Origin: Psychroserpens sp. NJDZ02
GTDB taxonomy: Bacteria; Bacteroidota; Bacteroidia; Flavobacteriales; Flavobacteriaceae
Length of the DNA: 64,000 nt
Direction: 5' to 3'
Assembly (NCBI RefSeq): GCF_004843725.1
Contig: NZ_CP039451.1
Span: forward strand, 2,536,001 to 2,600,000
Of this stretch, positions 15,661 to 24,948 are shown in pieces. Made by a program: the position numbers and the translations under genes. Position 1 is the stretch's first letter. Each line of letters starts with the position of its first letter. The notes beneath the pieces are model-generated. The model saw only the letters and a list, made by a program, of their open reading frames with translations, had not been told where the DNA came from and ran no database searches.

Positions 15661-17937
15661 CTAAAATTTAACTCTAAAACTGATGTTGGGTGTAATACCT
15701 AAAGACACATTTTTAACCTTAGAGATTTGATTGTTATCTATAGTATAGTAGGTGTTTAAAATGTTTTCTTGATCTAAAATGTTCCAAATAGAAGCCCCAA
15801 CAACAGCTTTGTTTTTGCCAAGTTTAAATTGATATGTTGCCGATAAATCAGCTCTTAAATAGGCCTGTAAGCGACTACTATTGGGGGCTTGATAATTAAT
15901 AGTGTTTCCTGTATTGGGATTAGTACTGTCTGGTTGTGTAAATGGTTTTCCGGAATGCCAATTGACACCAAAAGCTAGTTTTAATTGTTGCCAGTTATAG
16001 GTGCTTCCAAAATTTATTTGATGTGCAATATCAAAATTACTTGGGAAAGCAGCACTATTATTTAAGTCACTAAACGTGTAGTTATTGTGACTGTAGCTAT
16101 AGCTTACCCATGTGCTAAAGGCGTCTAACTGTTTGTTAATTAATAGATCTACGCCTTTAACGTTATACTGTCCTAAAGCATCGATATACTGGTATTGATT
16201 TTGAAAGCCTTGACTGCGTGATGTTATCCCATCTACTGTTTTTAAATAGCCTTCTGCACTTAATAGTAACTTGTTTTTATTATAGGTGACACCAAAACTG
16301 ACCTGTTTACTTTTTTGAATGGGTATTGTATTATTGTTGGCTAATACCCATCGTCGTTTTTCAATACCTAAAAAATCATTTTGTAAGTCAATAAGCTGCG
16401 AGGTGCTTTGGCTTTTATGCTCGCCAGATAATTCTATTCTAAATGCTTTTAAAAAACGCTGACTGATATAGACGCGAGGTTCGGTTATTGAAATATTAAA
16501 TTTTTTGAAATAATTGTGTCGCAAGCCTAATTTAAATTGTGTATTCTTATTTTTAGAATTAAACACTGTTTCCGCGTAAGCGCTATACGTCCGAAGTACA
16601 TTTTTTATATTTCGTTTAAAAACAGGCGAACTAACTTCTTCTAGATGGCTGATGCCTATTTCTTTAAACTGTATCCCAGCATTAGCAGTTAGCGTTTTAT
16701 TAAAATTGTAATGGGCATCCATATTAATGCCATTATCAATGATTTTGTTTTCTTGTATTAATCGTTGATTGTTAACAATGTCATAGTCTGAAGCGCGTAA
16801 GTCGTAGTTAGAATAATACCCTTTTATAGTGGTATTTAATTTGTTGTTCCAAACATGTTCGTACTGTAATGCGGATGCGCGATTTTGTTGTTTTAATTGA
16901 TTAGCGATATTGTCTATATCAGAAGTGTTGGAAGACTCTTCAAAATCTAACTGATTAAAAACATTAAGTAAAGTAAACCGAAGTTTGTCTTTGGGACTGA
17001 AATCGTGTAAAAATTTTAAAGAAATATCACTAAACTTAAACGTTTGGTTGGTTGTTGTGGCAATGTCGTTATTAGTGACGTCAGAATCTTGGAAGACGCG
17101 TTTAAAATATTGATTGTAGGTTGGTGTGTCTAAAACGTCGGTAATAGACCGTCTTGTGGTCAGTTGTAATTGCGTTTTTTCGGCCAAAGGGATTATTGCA
17201 AAACCATCTGTGGTTATCATGTTTATTCCAATACCAGCACTAAAACCGTCTTCTGTATTGTCTGATAATTGCATATCAACAACACTAGAGACGCCGTCTC
17301 CAAACTTAGCACTTGTTCCATTTTTGGTAACCGCTACACGTTTTGTTAAGTAGGGGTTAAAAGCAGAGATTAAACCAAAAAAATGTCCTGATTGGTACAT
17401 TTTTATACCGTCGTATAAGATTAGATTTTGATCATGTGTGCCACCCCGTATATTAATATTGGATACGGTTTCGTCTACACTTAAAACACCAGGTAGGTTT
17501 TGGATGGTTTGTAAAATATCGGGTTCTATCAATCCTGGTAAAATCTCGAAAGATTTTGGTGTAATTATAATAGCTCCAGAATTGTTTTTACTAATTCCGG
17601 TCGTTAGATAATTGGAAATAGTAACTGCTTCTAATTTTTGAAAAGAAAAGCTGTTTTTATTTTTTGAGACTGTAATAAAATGATCGTCTAAACGATTAAA
17701 AATTAAGTCAGTTTGAGAGTCTAGTTTGGTTAGAGTAGTGGTAAGGTTGTCTTTTGGGTTGTAATCCACCATAACACCTTTAATCACCTTATCAGCATAA
17801 GAAAAACTGACTTTATATTTATATTCTATAGTCGACAAAACATCTAAAAGGGGGAGTGTCTTGTTTTGAGCAAAAACAGAAACGCTATAAACTAATAATA
17901 TAATAAGAAATAGTGTAGTCTTTAACGATTTACTCAC
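15661..17937 (-). CDS. TonB-dependent outer-membrane receptor with STN signalling domain
   Basis: 758 residues. A signal peptide (SVSVFAQ) is followed by an STN-like domain (about 28-95, SFSYADKVIKGV), the domain that talks to FecR-type anti-sigma factors. A plug domain (about 125-225: QNLPGVLSVDETVSNINIRG, with LILYDGIKMY) and a 22-strand-type beta barrel to the terminal Phe (ISFRVKF) follow. It takes up an unknown ligand across the outer membrane with energy from TonB. The first 8 bases overlap the end of the FecR gene, and the sigma factor gene lies just before that, so ligand binding probably controls its own transcription. No SusD-like partner is present; the divergent lipoprotein at 19545 may be a surface partner. 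Confidence 0.9.
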   Translation of the reverse strand: MSKSLKTTLFLIILLVYSVSVFAQNKTLPLLDVLSTIEYKYKVSFSYADKVIKGVMVDYNPKDNLTTTLTKLDSQTDLIFNRLDDHFITVSKNKNSFSFQKLEAVTISNYLTTGISKNNSGAIIITPKSFEILPGLIEPDILQTIQNLPGVLSVDETVSNINIRGGTHDQNLILYDGIKMYQSGHFFGLISAFNPYLTKRVAVTKNGTSAKFGDGVSSVVDMQLSDNTEDGFSAGIGINMITTDGFAIIPLAEKTQLQLTTRRSITDVLDTPTYNQYFKRVFQDSDVTNNDIATTTNQTFKFSDISLKFLHDFSPKDKLRFTLLNVFNQLDFEESSNTSDIDNIANQLKQQNRASALQYEHVWNNKLNTTIKGYYSNYDLRASDYDIVNNQRLIQENKIIDNGINMDAHYNFNKTLTANAGIQFKEIGISHLEEVSSPVFKRNIKNVLRTYSAYAETVFNSKNKNTQFKLGLRHNYFKKFNISITEPRVYISQRFLKAFRIELSGEHKSQSTSQLIDLQNDFLGIEKRRWVLANNNTIPIQKSKQVSFGVTYNKNKLLLSAEGYLKTVDGITSRSQGFQNQYQYIDALGQYNVKGVDLLINKQLDAFSTWVSYSYSHNNYTFSDLNNSAAFPSNFDIAHQINFGSTYNWQQLKLAFGVNWHSGKPFTQPDSTNPNTGNTINYQAPNSSRLQAYLRADLSATYQFKLGKNKAVVGASIWNILDQENILNTYYTIDNNQISKVKNVSLGITPNISFRVKF

Positions 17938-18829
17938 GCGTTAAAATAATAGTGTTGTTAACTTTTTTATATTGTAATTGTAGTGGCTGTGTAATTGATT
18001 GTAATGCTATATTAATATCATTATGCGTAAACTTACCAGAAAACAATGTGCTTTTTTTAATAGTATTACCTTCTATTTTGACATTATATTGTCTTTCAAA
18101 TTCAGCAAATACTTCGCTTAAAGGTACACTAATAAAACTACTGACACTATGTATCCAATCAGGTTGTTGGTTTTTAGTTTGTAAACGCTCTATTAGATTA
18201 CCATTAATAATTAAAAAAGAATCACCAGCTGTTAAGGTTGTTTTTTTTGTATTAAAATCCACATTGACTACACCTTCAAAGCAAGTCACTTCAAAATAAT
18301 TTGTACGTTGTTTGACATTAAATTCTGTGCCAACAACACTTATAATCCCTGTTGCTGTAGTAACATTAAACGTGCTTCCTTTTTTTACATTAAAAAAGGC
18401 TTCGCCCTCAAGGGTAATGTTACGGTTATTAGCATGCCATTGCTTACTATTATAAGTGATTTTGGATAAAGCATTTAAATTTACTTTAGACTGGTCCGGA
18501 AGTACAATTTGTGCTTTTTCTGCGTATTGCGTCGTAATGGTTGTGTCTAAAGTTGTCGTGTAATAATACGCACTAAAACATATTGCTAGTATGGCAGCTA
18601 TTTTTAGAAAAGGTGTTAGCCAGTTGTTTTTAGCCACTGGTTTACTTTCAATTTTAGATAATGTAGCTTGCAACGCCACTTCGGTATTAAATTCGGGTGC
18701 TTTAAAATCTTTTGTATAATTAGATAGTTTTGTAATAGCGTCATACTCCTCTAAAGCTTGGAATGCTTCAAGCTCTTGAGGGGATAAGTTATTATCTAAC
18801 CATTTTAATATTAATGCGTCTTTATTCAT
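17930..18829 (-). CDS. FecR-family anti-sigma factor / signal transducer
   Basis: 299 residues. The N-terminal 70 residues are cytoplasmic and would bind the sigma factor (MNKDALILKWLDNNLSPQEL). One membrane segment follows (about 72-90, LKIAAILAICFSAYYY). The periplasmic FecR domain covers about 98-195 (LPDQSKVNLNALSKITY, LEGEAFFNVKKG, VGTEFNV) and a DUF4974-like end covers about 230-299, the part that contacts the STN domain of the receptor. It is encoded 62 bases behind the sigma factor gene and overlaps the receptor gene by 8 bases, giving the standard order sigma - FecR - TonB receptor of Bacteroidetes cell-surface signalling. Confidence 0.93.
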   Translation of the reverse strand: MNKDALILKWLDNNLSPQELEAFQALEEYDAITKLSNYTKDFKAPEFNTEVALQATLSKIESKPVAKNNWLTPFLKIAAILAICFSAYYYTTTLDTTITTQYAEKAQIVLPDQSKVNLNALSKITYNSKQWHANNRNITLEGEAFFNVKKGSTFNVTTATGIISVVGTEFNVKQRTNYFEVTCFEGVVNVDFNTKKTTLTAGDSFLIINGNLIERLQTKNQQPDWIHSVSSFISVPLSEVFAEFERQYNVKIEGNTIKKSTLFSGKFTHNDINIALQSITQPLQLQYKKVNNTIILTRE

Positions 18830-18891
18830 AACTGGAATTCAAACATATAACAAGGTAAGCTGTAAAATTCCTACCCTAAAAATCTTTTATT

Positions 18892-19407
18892 TTATAATTC
18901 TTCTATATCTAGCCTTAATTTTTTTAAAGCACCATATATACGTTTTTCTACTGCTTTTGTACTAATACCTAAAAGGGTTGCTATTTCTTTAAAACGTTTA
19001 CCTTCTACACGATTCATTAAAAAAGCAACGCGTTGTGCTTCGGTAAGATTAGATATTGCTTTTTCAAGTTTTTGTCGGTATTCATCCTCTTCCATTAAAA
19101 ATTCAGGAGATAGATTAGTCTGTTGGGAGGGTATTGTTTTTTGATGTTTTAACACTACTTTTTGATGTGCGACCTCGTTTAACATTAGATTATTAGCGAT
19201 TGTAAATAAGAAGCTTTTTGCTTTATTGGGCGTTACTTTTTTACAATTTTCCCATAATTTAATAAATGCTTCTTGTGCTTTATCTTCAGGATTTAAAAGT
19301 TCACCAAACTTGTAATACAAAAAGTCATGTAGGTTTTTTGCATGCTGTTTAAATAGCGCTTCAAATCTTGATTTATCGCAAATATCTTTATGTAAATTTT
19401 TTGACAT
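18892..19407 (-). CDS. ECF-type RNA polymerase sigma factor (FecI-like)
   Basis: 171 residues. Sigma-70 region 2 is at about 12-85 (FEALFKQHAKNLHDFLYYKF, EDKAQEAFIKLWEN, AKSFLFTIANNL) and region 4 at about 115-168 (LTEAQRVAFLMNRVEGKRF, with helix-turn-helix EIATLLGISTKAVEKRI). It has the short form typical of Bacteroidetes ECF factors paired with FecR. It likely directs transcription of the downstream receptor operon and perhaps of the divergent lipoprotein gene; the intergenic space of 137 bases could hold promoters for both. Confidence 0.93.
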   Translation of the reverse strand: MSKNLHKDICDKSRFEALFKQHAKNLHDFLYYKFGELLNPEDKAQEAFIKLWENCKKVTPNKAKSFLFTIANNLMLNEVAHQKVVLKHQKTIPSQQTNLSPEFLMEEDEYRQKLEKAISNLTEAQRVAFLMNRVEGKRFKEIATLLGISTKAVEKRIYGALKKLRLDIEEL

Positions 19408-19544
19408 AGTATTTTATCGAGCTACAAAATAGAACTATTTTTTTTGATTTTCAGGGTAGGAGTTTCTTAAAAATAAATGTTTTATTTACGAAAGTAAAAA
19501 TGTTTTGCTTTGAAAAAGAAAAATTAACTAATCTTAGAATACAT

Positions 19545-21200
19545 ATGAATTTTAAAAAGACCCTTTTTTTTTCCGTATTAGTTTTTTTGTTATTCGCATC
19601 TTGTCAAAATGAAGAATCGGAAATTATTAATCAACAAGAAGATCTAATATCTGGTGATTCTACTATTGCCAATGTAATGAGTAATATAGCTTTAAATGAT
19701 GGCTCTATAGATAATATTATCGATAATGCTAATTGCTTAGAGGTGTTGTTACCCTTGACAGTTACTGCAAATGGTGTCGCTATAACTGTTGAAAGTATTG
19801 CCGATTATAATGCATTGGAAGCAATATTAGAAGCCTATACTACAGATGATGATAGTGTTGAAATTACATTTCCTATTACCGTTATTTTAAATGATTATAC
19901 GCAAATTATAATTAGTAATCAAGAAGAATTGGAAGCGCAAATAGTGAACTGTAATGGTGAAAATGAAGCAGACGATGATATCGAGTGTGTTGATTTCGAG
20001 TATCCTATTGCATTTTCTATTTACAATACCGACTTTCAGGTTACGGAGGTAACCACAATAAGTAACGATGAAGTTTTATATCAATTTTTAGAATCGTTAC
20101 ACGGACCAATATTGGCAAGTTTAAACTTTCCTGTTACGATGATTTTGGCTAATGGTGAAACTATCGAAGTTAATAACATTCAAGAGCTAGAGGTTGTAAT
20201 AAATGATGCTGAAGGTACTTGTGATGAAGATGATGATTACGAGTATACAGATGATAGTGACTGTACACAATTAGAGGTTAGCACTTATTTGCTAAACTGT
20301 GGTCAAATACCAAGTATAAATGGATATACACCATCATTTACAGTATTTAATTTCTTAGAAAATAATAGTATATCAACTTTATATGAAGGTGATTTGCTTT
20401 TTGATGGTAGCTGGGATATTTCTACAATTGATGGTTACGTTTATGTGTTTATAAATTTTAATGGGTTAGAAGAATATAATGGACAATGGAAAGTGGTAGA
20501 ATGCGCTTCCGGCGAATTAATTTTAGAACAAGGGAATGATACATTGCTATTATTGAATAATTGTAATACGACTAATCCATTGGATTGTTTTGAAGATATA
20601 ACGGTTACGGTATGTGATAACGATGGTGATTTAGACTTTTTTACAACTTTTGATATTGATGCAATCTACCAAGACTGTGCCCGAAATGATCTGTTGGTCA
20701 ACTATTATAGCACCAATGCGGATGCAGAAGCAAGTATCAATCCGCTTATATCGCCTTACACTAATTTGGTAAATCCAGATGTGCTTTATGCTAGAGTTGG
20801 GGTAGCAAATGATCCTAACACATTTCAAATATTTACAGTGTCACTAGTGGTCGAAAATTGTTCCACTACTTGCACCGAAGGAGATGTTGATGGCACCTTA
20901 CAGATGTGTGTGTGGACCATTACAAATTATGCAGGAGATAGCAGTTTTGATGTTTTTGATATTAATTTTCAGGATAATCAAACAATGACCATTGCTTCGG
21001 ATAATGAAACCTATACTGGTAATTGGTCGACCTCAGGAAGTGGAGGGCAAGTAGTGGTTTCTTTTTCAAATATATCTGGAGGAAATGTTGTGGTATTAAA
21101 TGGCGATTATAATGTTGTAGAATGTACAGGAGAACAACTGATACTTCATGATGTGAATAACAGTAATAACGAACTAGTTTTGGATAAAGATTGTAATTAA
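19545..21200 (+). CDS. Surface lipoprotein with repeated domains, divergent from the sigma factor operon
   Basis: 551 residues from the ATG at 19545; the earlier in-frame ATG at 19500 gives an unlikely N-terminus, while this one gives a lipoprotein signal (LLFASC, Cys20). Two homologous segments (FPITVILNDYTQ and FPVTMILANGETIEV) form the N-terminal half. Two lipocalin-like segments (GQWKVVECASGELILEQGND and GDYNVVECTGEQLILHD) lie later, separated by a module with YYSTNADAEASINPL that also recurs in the 2,406-residue T9SS protein at 48935. It is rich in Asp and Glu. It is probably exposed on the cell surface; a role as partner or ligand carrier of the TonB receptor is inferred from position only. 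Confidence 0.65.
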   Translation: MNFKKTLFFSVLVFLLFASCQNEESEIINQQEDLISGDSTIANVMSNIALNDGSIDNIIDNANCLEVLLPLTVTANGVAITVESIADYNALEAILEAYTTDDDSVEITFPITVILNDYTQIIISNQEELEAQIVNCNGENEADDDIECVDFEYPIAFSIYNTDFQVTEVTTISNDEVLYQFLESLHGPILASLNFPVTMILANGETIEVNNIQELEVVINDAEGTCDEDDDYEYTDDSDCTQLEVSTYLLNCGQIPSINGYTPSFTVFNFLENNSISTLYEGDLLFDGSWDISTIDGYVYVFINFNGLEEYNGQWKVVECASGELILEQGNDTLLLLNNCNTTNPLDCFEDITVTVCDNDGDLDFFTTFDIDAIYQDCARNDLLVNYYSTNADAEASINPLISPYTNLVNPDVLYARVGVANDPNTFQIFTVSLVVENCSTTCTEGDVDGTLQMCVWTITNYAGDSSFDVFDINFQDNQTMTIASDNETYTGNWSTSGSGGQVVVSFSNISGGNVVVLNGDYNVVECTGEQLILHDVNNSNNELVLDKDCN

Positions 21201-21235
21201 AAATTTAGTTGAAGTTAAGTTGAAGTTAAGTTGAT

Positions 21236-21268
21236 TAAAAGGTTGCTAATTTTAGCAACCTTTTTTTA
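21236..21268 (+). terminator. Intrinsic terminator behind the lipoprotein gene
   Basis: Stem GGTTGCT / AGCAACC (21241-21260) followed by seven T. Just before it an 11-base unit AGTTGAAGTTA is tandemly repeated (about 21207-21233). Confidence 0.8.
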
Positions 21269-21345
21269 TGGAATTATTTATATATGAAACTTCGTAAATA
21301 CGCTTCAAATTGCTATTTTTGTGCTTCTTAAAACCAGAAAAAATT

Positions 21346-22674
21346 ATGTTTAATAATTTAAGCGAAAAGTTAGATAAAGCGTTACACGTACTAAAAGGGC
21401 ATGGTAGCATTACAGAAGTAAACGTTGCCGAAACCCTAAAAGAAGTACGTAGAGCACTTTTAGATGCCGATGTTAACTTTAAAATTGCTAAAGAATTTAC
21501 TAATAGAGTAAAAGAAAAAGCACTTGGTCAAAACGTATTAACCACGTTACAACCAGGACAATTGATGGTTAAAATCGTAAAAGACGAATTAACTCAATTA
21601 ATGGGAGGTGATGCAGAAGGACTTAATTTGTCTGGTGCACCAACGGTTATTTTAATGTCTGGTTTACAAGGATCTGGTAAAACAACCTTTTCAGGTAAGT
21701 TAGCCAACTTCTTAAAAAACAAAAAAACGAAAAAACCTTTATTAGTCGCTTGTGATGTTTATCGTCCTGCTGCAGTAGATCAATTACATGTTGTAGGGGA
21801 TCAAATTAAAGTTGATGTTTATAGTGATAAAGGAAATACTGATCCAGTGGCTATTGCAAAAGCGGGTATTGCACATGCAAAGCAAAATGGACATAATGTT
21901 GTTATAATTGATACAGCCGGTCGTTTAGCTGTTGATGAAGCGATGATGAAAGAAATTTCTAACATCCATGAAGCAATTAAACCACAAGAAACATTATTTG
22001 TAGTAGACTCAATGACAGGTCAAGATGCTGTAAATACAGCTAAAGCCTTTAATGATGTTCTTAATTTTGATGGTGTAATCTTAACTAAATTAGATGGAGA
22101 TACACGTGGTGGAGCAGCAATATCTATTAAATCTGTAGTAAATAAACCAATTAAATTTATTGGTACTGGAGAAAAAATGGAAGCTATTGATATATTCTAT
22201 CCATCTCGTATGGCAGATCGTATCTTAGGGATGGGAGATGTTGTGTCTTTAGTAGAACGTGCACAAGAGCAGTTTGATGAAGAGGAGGCTAGAAAACTTC
22301 AAAAGAAAATTGCTAAAAACCAGTTTGGTTTCGATGATTTCTTAAAACAAATTCAGCAAATCAAAAAAATGGGGAACATGAAAGACCTTATTGGAATGAT
22401 TCCTGGTGCTGGAAAAATGATGAAAGATGTAGATATAGATGATGATGCTTTTAAAGGTATCGAAGCTATTATCCACTCTATGACAGTAAAAGAGCGCACT
22501 AATCCTGCGATTATAGATGCCAGTCGTAAAAAACGAATTGGTAAAGGATCTGGAACGTCTGTACAAGAAGTTAACCAGTTACTAAAACAGTTTAATCAGA
22601 TGAGCAAGATGATGAAAATGATGCAAGGTGGTAAAGGAAAAGCCATGATGCAAGCCATGAAAAATATGAAATAA
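21346..22674 (+). CDS. ffh: Signal recognition particle protein Ffh
   Basis: 442 residues. GTP-binding protein of the signal recognition particle, which brings ribosomes making membrane proteins to FtsY. The N domain (1-90), G domain with P-loop GLQGSGKTTFSGKL, DTAGRL and TKLDGD, and a Met-rich M domain (about 300-442, MKMMQGGKGKAMMQAM) that binds 4.5S RNA and signal sequences are all present. The start at 21346 gives the usual N-terminus MFNNLSEKL; an upstream in-frame TTG would add 12 unconserved residues. A TATTTTTG -7 box (21314-21321) lies 25 bases before it. Single gene with its own terminator. Confidence 0.97.
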   Translation: MFNNLSEKLDKALHVLKGHGSITEVNVAETLKEVRRALLDADVNFKIAKEFTNRVKEKALGQNVLTTLQPGQLMVKIVKDELTQLMGGDAEGLNLSGAPTVILMSGLQGSGKTTFSGKLANFLKNKKTKKPLLVACDVYRPAAVDQLHVVGDQIKVDVYSDKGNTDPVAIAKAGIAHAKQNGHNVVIIDTAGRLAVDEAMMKEISNIHEAIKPQETLFVVDSMTGQDAVNTAKAFNDVLNFDGVILTKLDGDTRGGAAISIKSVVNKPIKFIGTGEKMEAIDIFYPSRMADRILGMGDVVSLVERAQEQFDEEEARKLQKKIAKNQFGFDDFLKQIQQIKKMGNMKDLIGMIPGAGKMMKDVDIDDDAFKGIEAIIHSMTVKERTNPAIIDASRKKRIGKGSGTSVQEVNQLLKQFNQMSKMMKMMQGGKGKAMMQAMKNMK

Positions 22675-22683
22675 ATAATTAGT

Positions 22684-22711
22684 AAAAACAGTCCTTAATA
22701 GGCTGTTTTTT
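22684..22711 (+). terminator. Intrinsic terminator behind ffh
   Basis: Stem AAAAACAG / CTGTTTTT (22684-22691 with 22703-22710) and a T run. Confidence 0.7.
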
Positions 22712-22791
22712 GCTTTGTACATTGTTTTTATAATACTTATTAATTTGTAGACTGCCAACTGAGGACAGCAAACTTAATACAATCACAAAAA

Positions 22792-23676
22792 ATGACAATT
22801 CTAGACGGAAAAAAGGTTAGTAACGATATCAAAAACGAAATAAAAGCGGAAGTCGATAAGATGAAAGCTAATGGTGAGAAAGTGCCTCATTTAGCAGCAG
22901 TTATTGTTGGTAATGATGGTGCAAGCTTAACATATGTTGGTAGTAAAGTAAGAGCTTGCGAGCGTGTTGGTTTTGAATCGACAATGGTTAGGTTATCTAA
23001 CACTACTAGTGAAGTTGAGTTGTTAGATAAAATTGAGGAGCTTAATAATAATGATGCTATTGATGGTTTTATCATTCAATTGCCTTTACCTGATCAAATC
23101 GATACACAAAAGGTTTTAATGGCTGTAAACCCTGATAAGGATGTGGATGGTTTTCATCCAATGAATTTTGGGAAAATGGCATTAGATATGTCTACTTTTA
23201 TTCCTGCAACACCTTTCGGGATTTTAGAATTGTTAGACAGATACAACGTAGACACTAAAGGAAAACATACGGTAGTTATTGGGCGTTCGCATATTGTGGG
23301 ACGACCAATGAGTATTTTAATGGGGCGTAAAGGGTTTCCTGGAAACAGTACAGTAACACTTACACACAGTCACACTAAAAATATCACACAAATTACAAGT
23401 CAGGCAGATATTATTATCTCAGCATTAGGAGTGCCTAATTTCTTAAAAGCAGAAATGGTAAAAGATGATGTTGTTATTATTGATGTTGGTATTACGCGTG
23501 TTCCAGATGAAACTAAAGAGCGTGGTTACCGTATTACTGGTGATGTAGATTTTGAAAACGTAAGTAAAAAGGCGAGTCATATAACACCTGTTCCTGGTGG
23601 AGTAGGACCAATGACTATTGCTATGTTATTAAAAAATACATTGTTGGCTAGAGAACGTCACATACAAAGATCATAG
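22792..23676 (+). CDS. folD: Bifunctional methylenetetrahydrofolate dehydrogenase / methenyltetrahydrofolate cyclohydrolase FolD
   Basis: 294 residues. Interconverts 5,10-methylene- and 10-formyl-tetrahydrofolate with NADP in the cytoplasm. The N-terminal catalytic domain has YVGSKVRACERVGF with the family's Tyr and Lys, and IIQLPLPDQI. The NAD(P)-binding domain has VIGRSHIVGRPMS and ISALGVPNFL, and the protein ends with the family signature TPVPGGVGPMTIAMLLKNTL. The length is normal. It is a single gene between two terminators. Confidence 0.97.
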   Translation: MTILDGKKVSNDIKNEIKAEVDKMKANGEKVPHLAAVIVGNDGASLTYVGSKVRACERVGFESTMVRLSNTTSEVELLDKIEELNNNDAIDGFIIQLPLPDQIDTQKVLMAVNPDKDVDGFHPMNFGKMALDMSTFIPATPFGILELLDRYNVDTKGKHTVVIGRSHIVGRPMSILMGRKGFPGNSTVTLTHSHTKNITQITSQADIIISALGVPNFLKAEMVKDDVVIIDVGITRVPDETKERGYRITGDVDFENVSKKASHITPVPGGVGPMTIAMLLKNTLLARERHIQRS

Positions 23677-23703
23677 ATTTATAAAAATAAAGACTTATTT
23701 TAC

Positions 23704-23732
23704 AACCTGAAATTAATCATTTCAGGTTTTTT
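23704..23732 (+). terminator. Intrinsic terminator behind folD, abutting the next start codon
   Basis: Stem ACCTGAAA / TTTCAGGT followed by seven T; the ATG of the next gene follows within three bases of the T run. Confidence 0.75.
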
Positions 23733-23733
23733 T

Positions 23734-24435
23734 ATGCCATTATTATCTCACGTACAATTTGGAAGCTTAGAACATCTATTGCCTATTGGTTTAGCAATAT
23801 TACTATGCTTTGCTCTTGTTTTTGTTATGAAGAATAAATCAGAGCTACTAAAAAATCAAGTATTTAAAATGCTAGGATTTTTTGTATCTGCCTTTATCGC
23901 TGTGTTTCATTTATATAAAATTAGTCAAGGTAATTATAGTCTGCAAACGGATTTACCTCTGTTTCTATGTAGCTTTATGGCGTTGTTTATTTTTATTTTC
24001 ACTTCTAGTAAATCATTTAGAGTATTTGAAATTTTACTCTTTTGGATAATTTTAGGAACTTCTCAAGGTGTGATTACTCCAGATATAGAAATAGGCTTTC
24101 CCACATTTGATTATTTTAGATATTGGGTGGTTCATTTAGGGATGCTAATTATAATCGTATATGCTATTGCTATTTTTAAAATGAAACCTACATTAAAAAG
24201 TGTAGCAAAGTCTTTTGTAGTGTTGCAGGTTTATTTTGTAGCGCTTATGTTAATTAATACAATCCTGAATGCTAATTATGGGTATTTAAATTATAAGCCC
24301 AAAGCAGGTTCTGTTTTAGATTATTTTGGAGACTGGCCCACTTATGTTATTATTGGTCAGTTAATATTAATTCCTGCGTTTTTAATAATTTACTTTCCGT
24401 TTTTTCTTTTTAAAAGAAGGATTAAAAATTTATGA
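23734..24435 (+). CDS. TIGR02206 (YwaF-like) family integral membrane protein
   Basis: 233 residues with six predicted membrane segments, at about 15-32, 46-62, 74-90, 98-115, 130-148 and 160-178, plus a last one at 205-228. The layout, with charged FGSLEHLLPIG at the N-terminus, YSLQTDLPLFLCS in the middle and NYGYLNYKP near the end, fits the TIGR02206 family, whose function is unknown. The start codon lies directly behind the folD terminator, so no ribosome binding site is visible. Either it is translated from a transcript that passes the terminator, or initiation is unusual. No later Met gives a better N-terminus. Confidence 0.8.
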   Translation: MPLLSHVQFGSLEHLLPIGLAILLCFALVFVMKNKSELLKNQVFKMLGFFVSAFIAVFHLYKISQGNYSLQTDLPLFLCSFMALFIFIFTSSKSFRVFEILLFWIILGTSQGVITPDIEIGFPTFDYFRYWVVHLGMLIIIVYAIAIFKMKPTLKSVAKSFVVLQVYFVALMLINTILNANYGYLNYKPKAGSVLDYFGDWPTYVIIGQLILIPAFLIIYFPFFLFKRRIKNL

Positions 24436-24468
24436 ATATAGGGGTTGTAGAAGACCTATTCTAAAATA

Positions 24469-24500
24469 AAAACCGCATCACTAATTAGTGATGCGGTTTT
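24469..24500. terminator. Bidirectional terminator between convergent genes
   Basis: Stem AAAACCGCATCAC / GTGATGCGGTTTT around TAATTA, serving the membrane protein gene on one strand and the VOC gene on the other. Confidence 0.85.
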
Positions 24501-24522
24501 TTTATTTTAAATTAGTTAGACG

Positions 24523-24945
24523 TTATTTGGCAAATATTTGAGACATATCCTTAAACGTTTTAAACTCTAAAGCGTTACCAGAAGGATCTTTAAAAAACAT
24601 TGTTTTTTGTTCGCCAACCAAACCTTCAAATCTAACATAGGGTTCGATAATAAATGTAATGTTCTTAGATTTTAGATCATCTTCTAGTGCGTTAAAAACA
24701 GCCCAATCTAAAACCACTCCAAAATGCGGTACAGGGACGTGTTTTCCATCGACTTCATTGCCTACAGCTTCTGTTGTCGTTTTTTCTTTAAAGTGAATGA
24801 CTAATTGGTGTCCAAAAAAATTAAAGTCAACCCATTGGTCACTACTACGTCCTTCTTCACAATTTAAAATGTCACGATAAAACAGGCGGCAGGTTTCTAA
24901 ATTATGTACTGGAATTGCTAAATGAAAAGGAGATACACTGCTCAT
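24523..24945 (-). CDS. VOC-superfamily (glyoxalase-like) protein
   Basis: 140 residues with the paired beta-alpha-beta-beta-beta units of the vicinal oxygen chelate fold: HLAIPVHNLETCRLFYRDIL at the start, HFGVVLDWAVFNALEDDL in the middle and KTMFFKDPSGNALEFKTF at the end. His8 of PFHLAIP, His69 or nearby of HVPVPHFGVVL, and Glu of NALEFK are placed as metal ligands in this superfamily. The reaction cannot be predicted. It is the last gene of a minus-strand run and lies three bases behind rluF. Confidence 0.88.
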   Translation of the reverse strand: MSSVSPFHLAIPVHNLETCRLFYRDILNCEEGRSSDQWVDFNFFGHQLVIHFKEKTTTEAVGNEVDGKHVPVPHFGVVLDWAVFNALEDDLKSKNITFIIEPYVRFEGLVGEQKTMFFKDPSGNALEFKTFKDMSQIFAK

Positions 24946-24948
24946 GGT

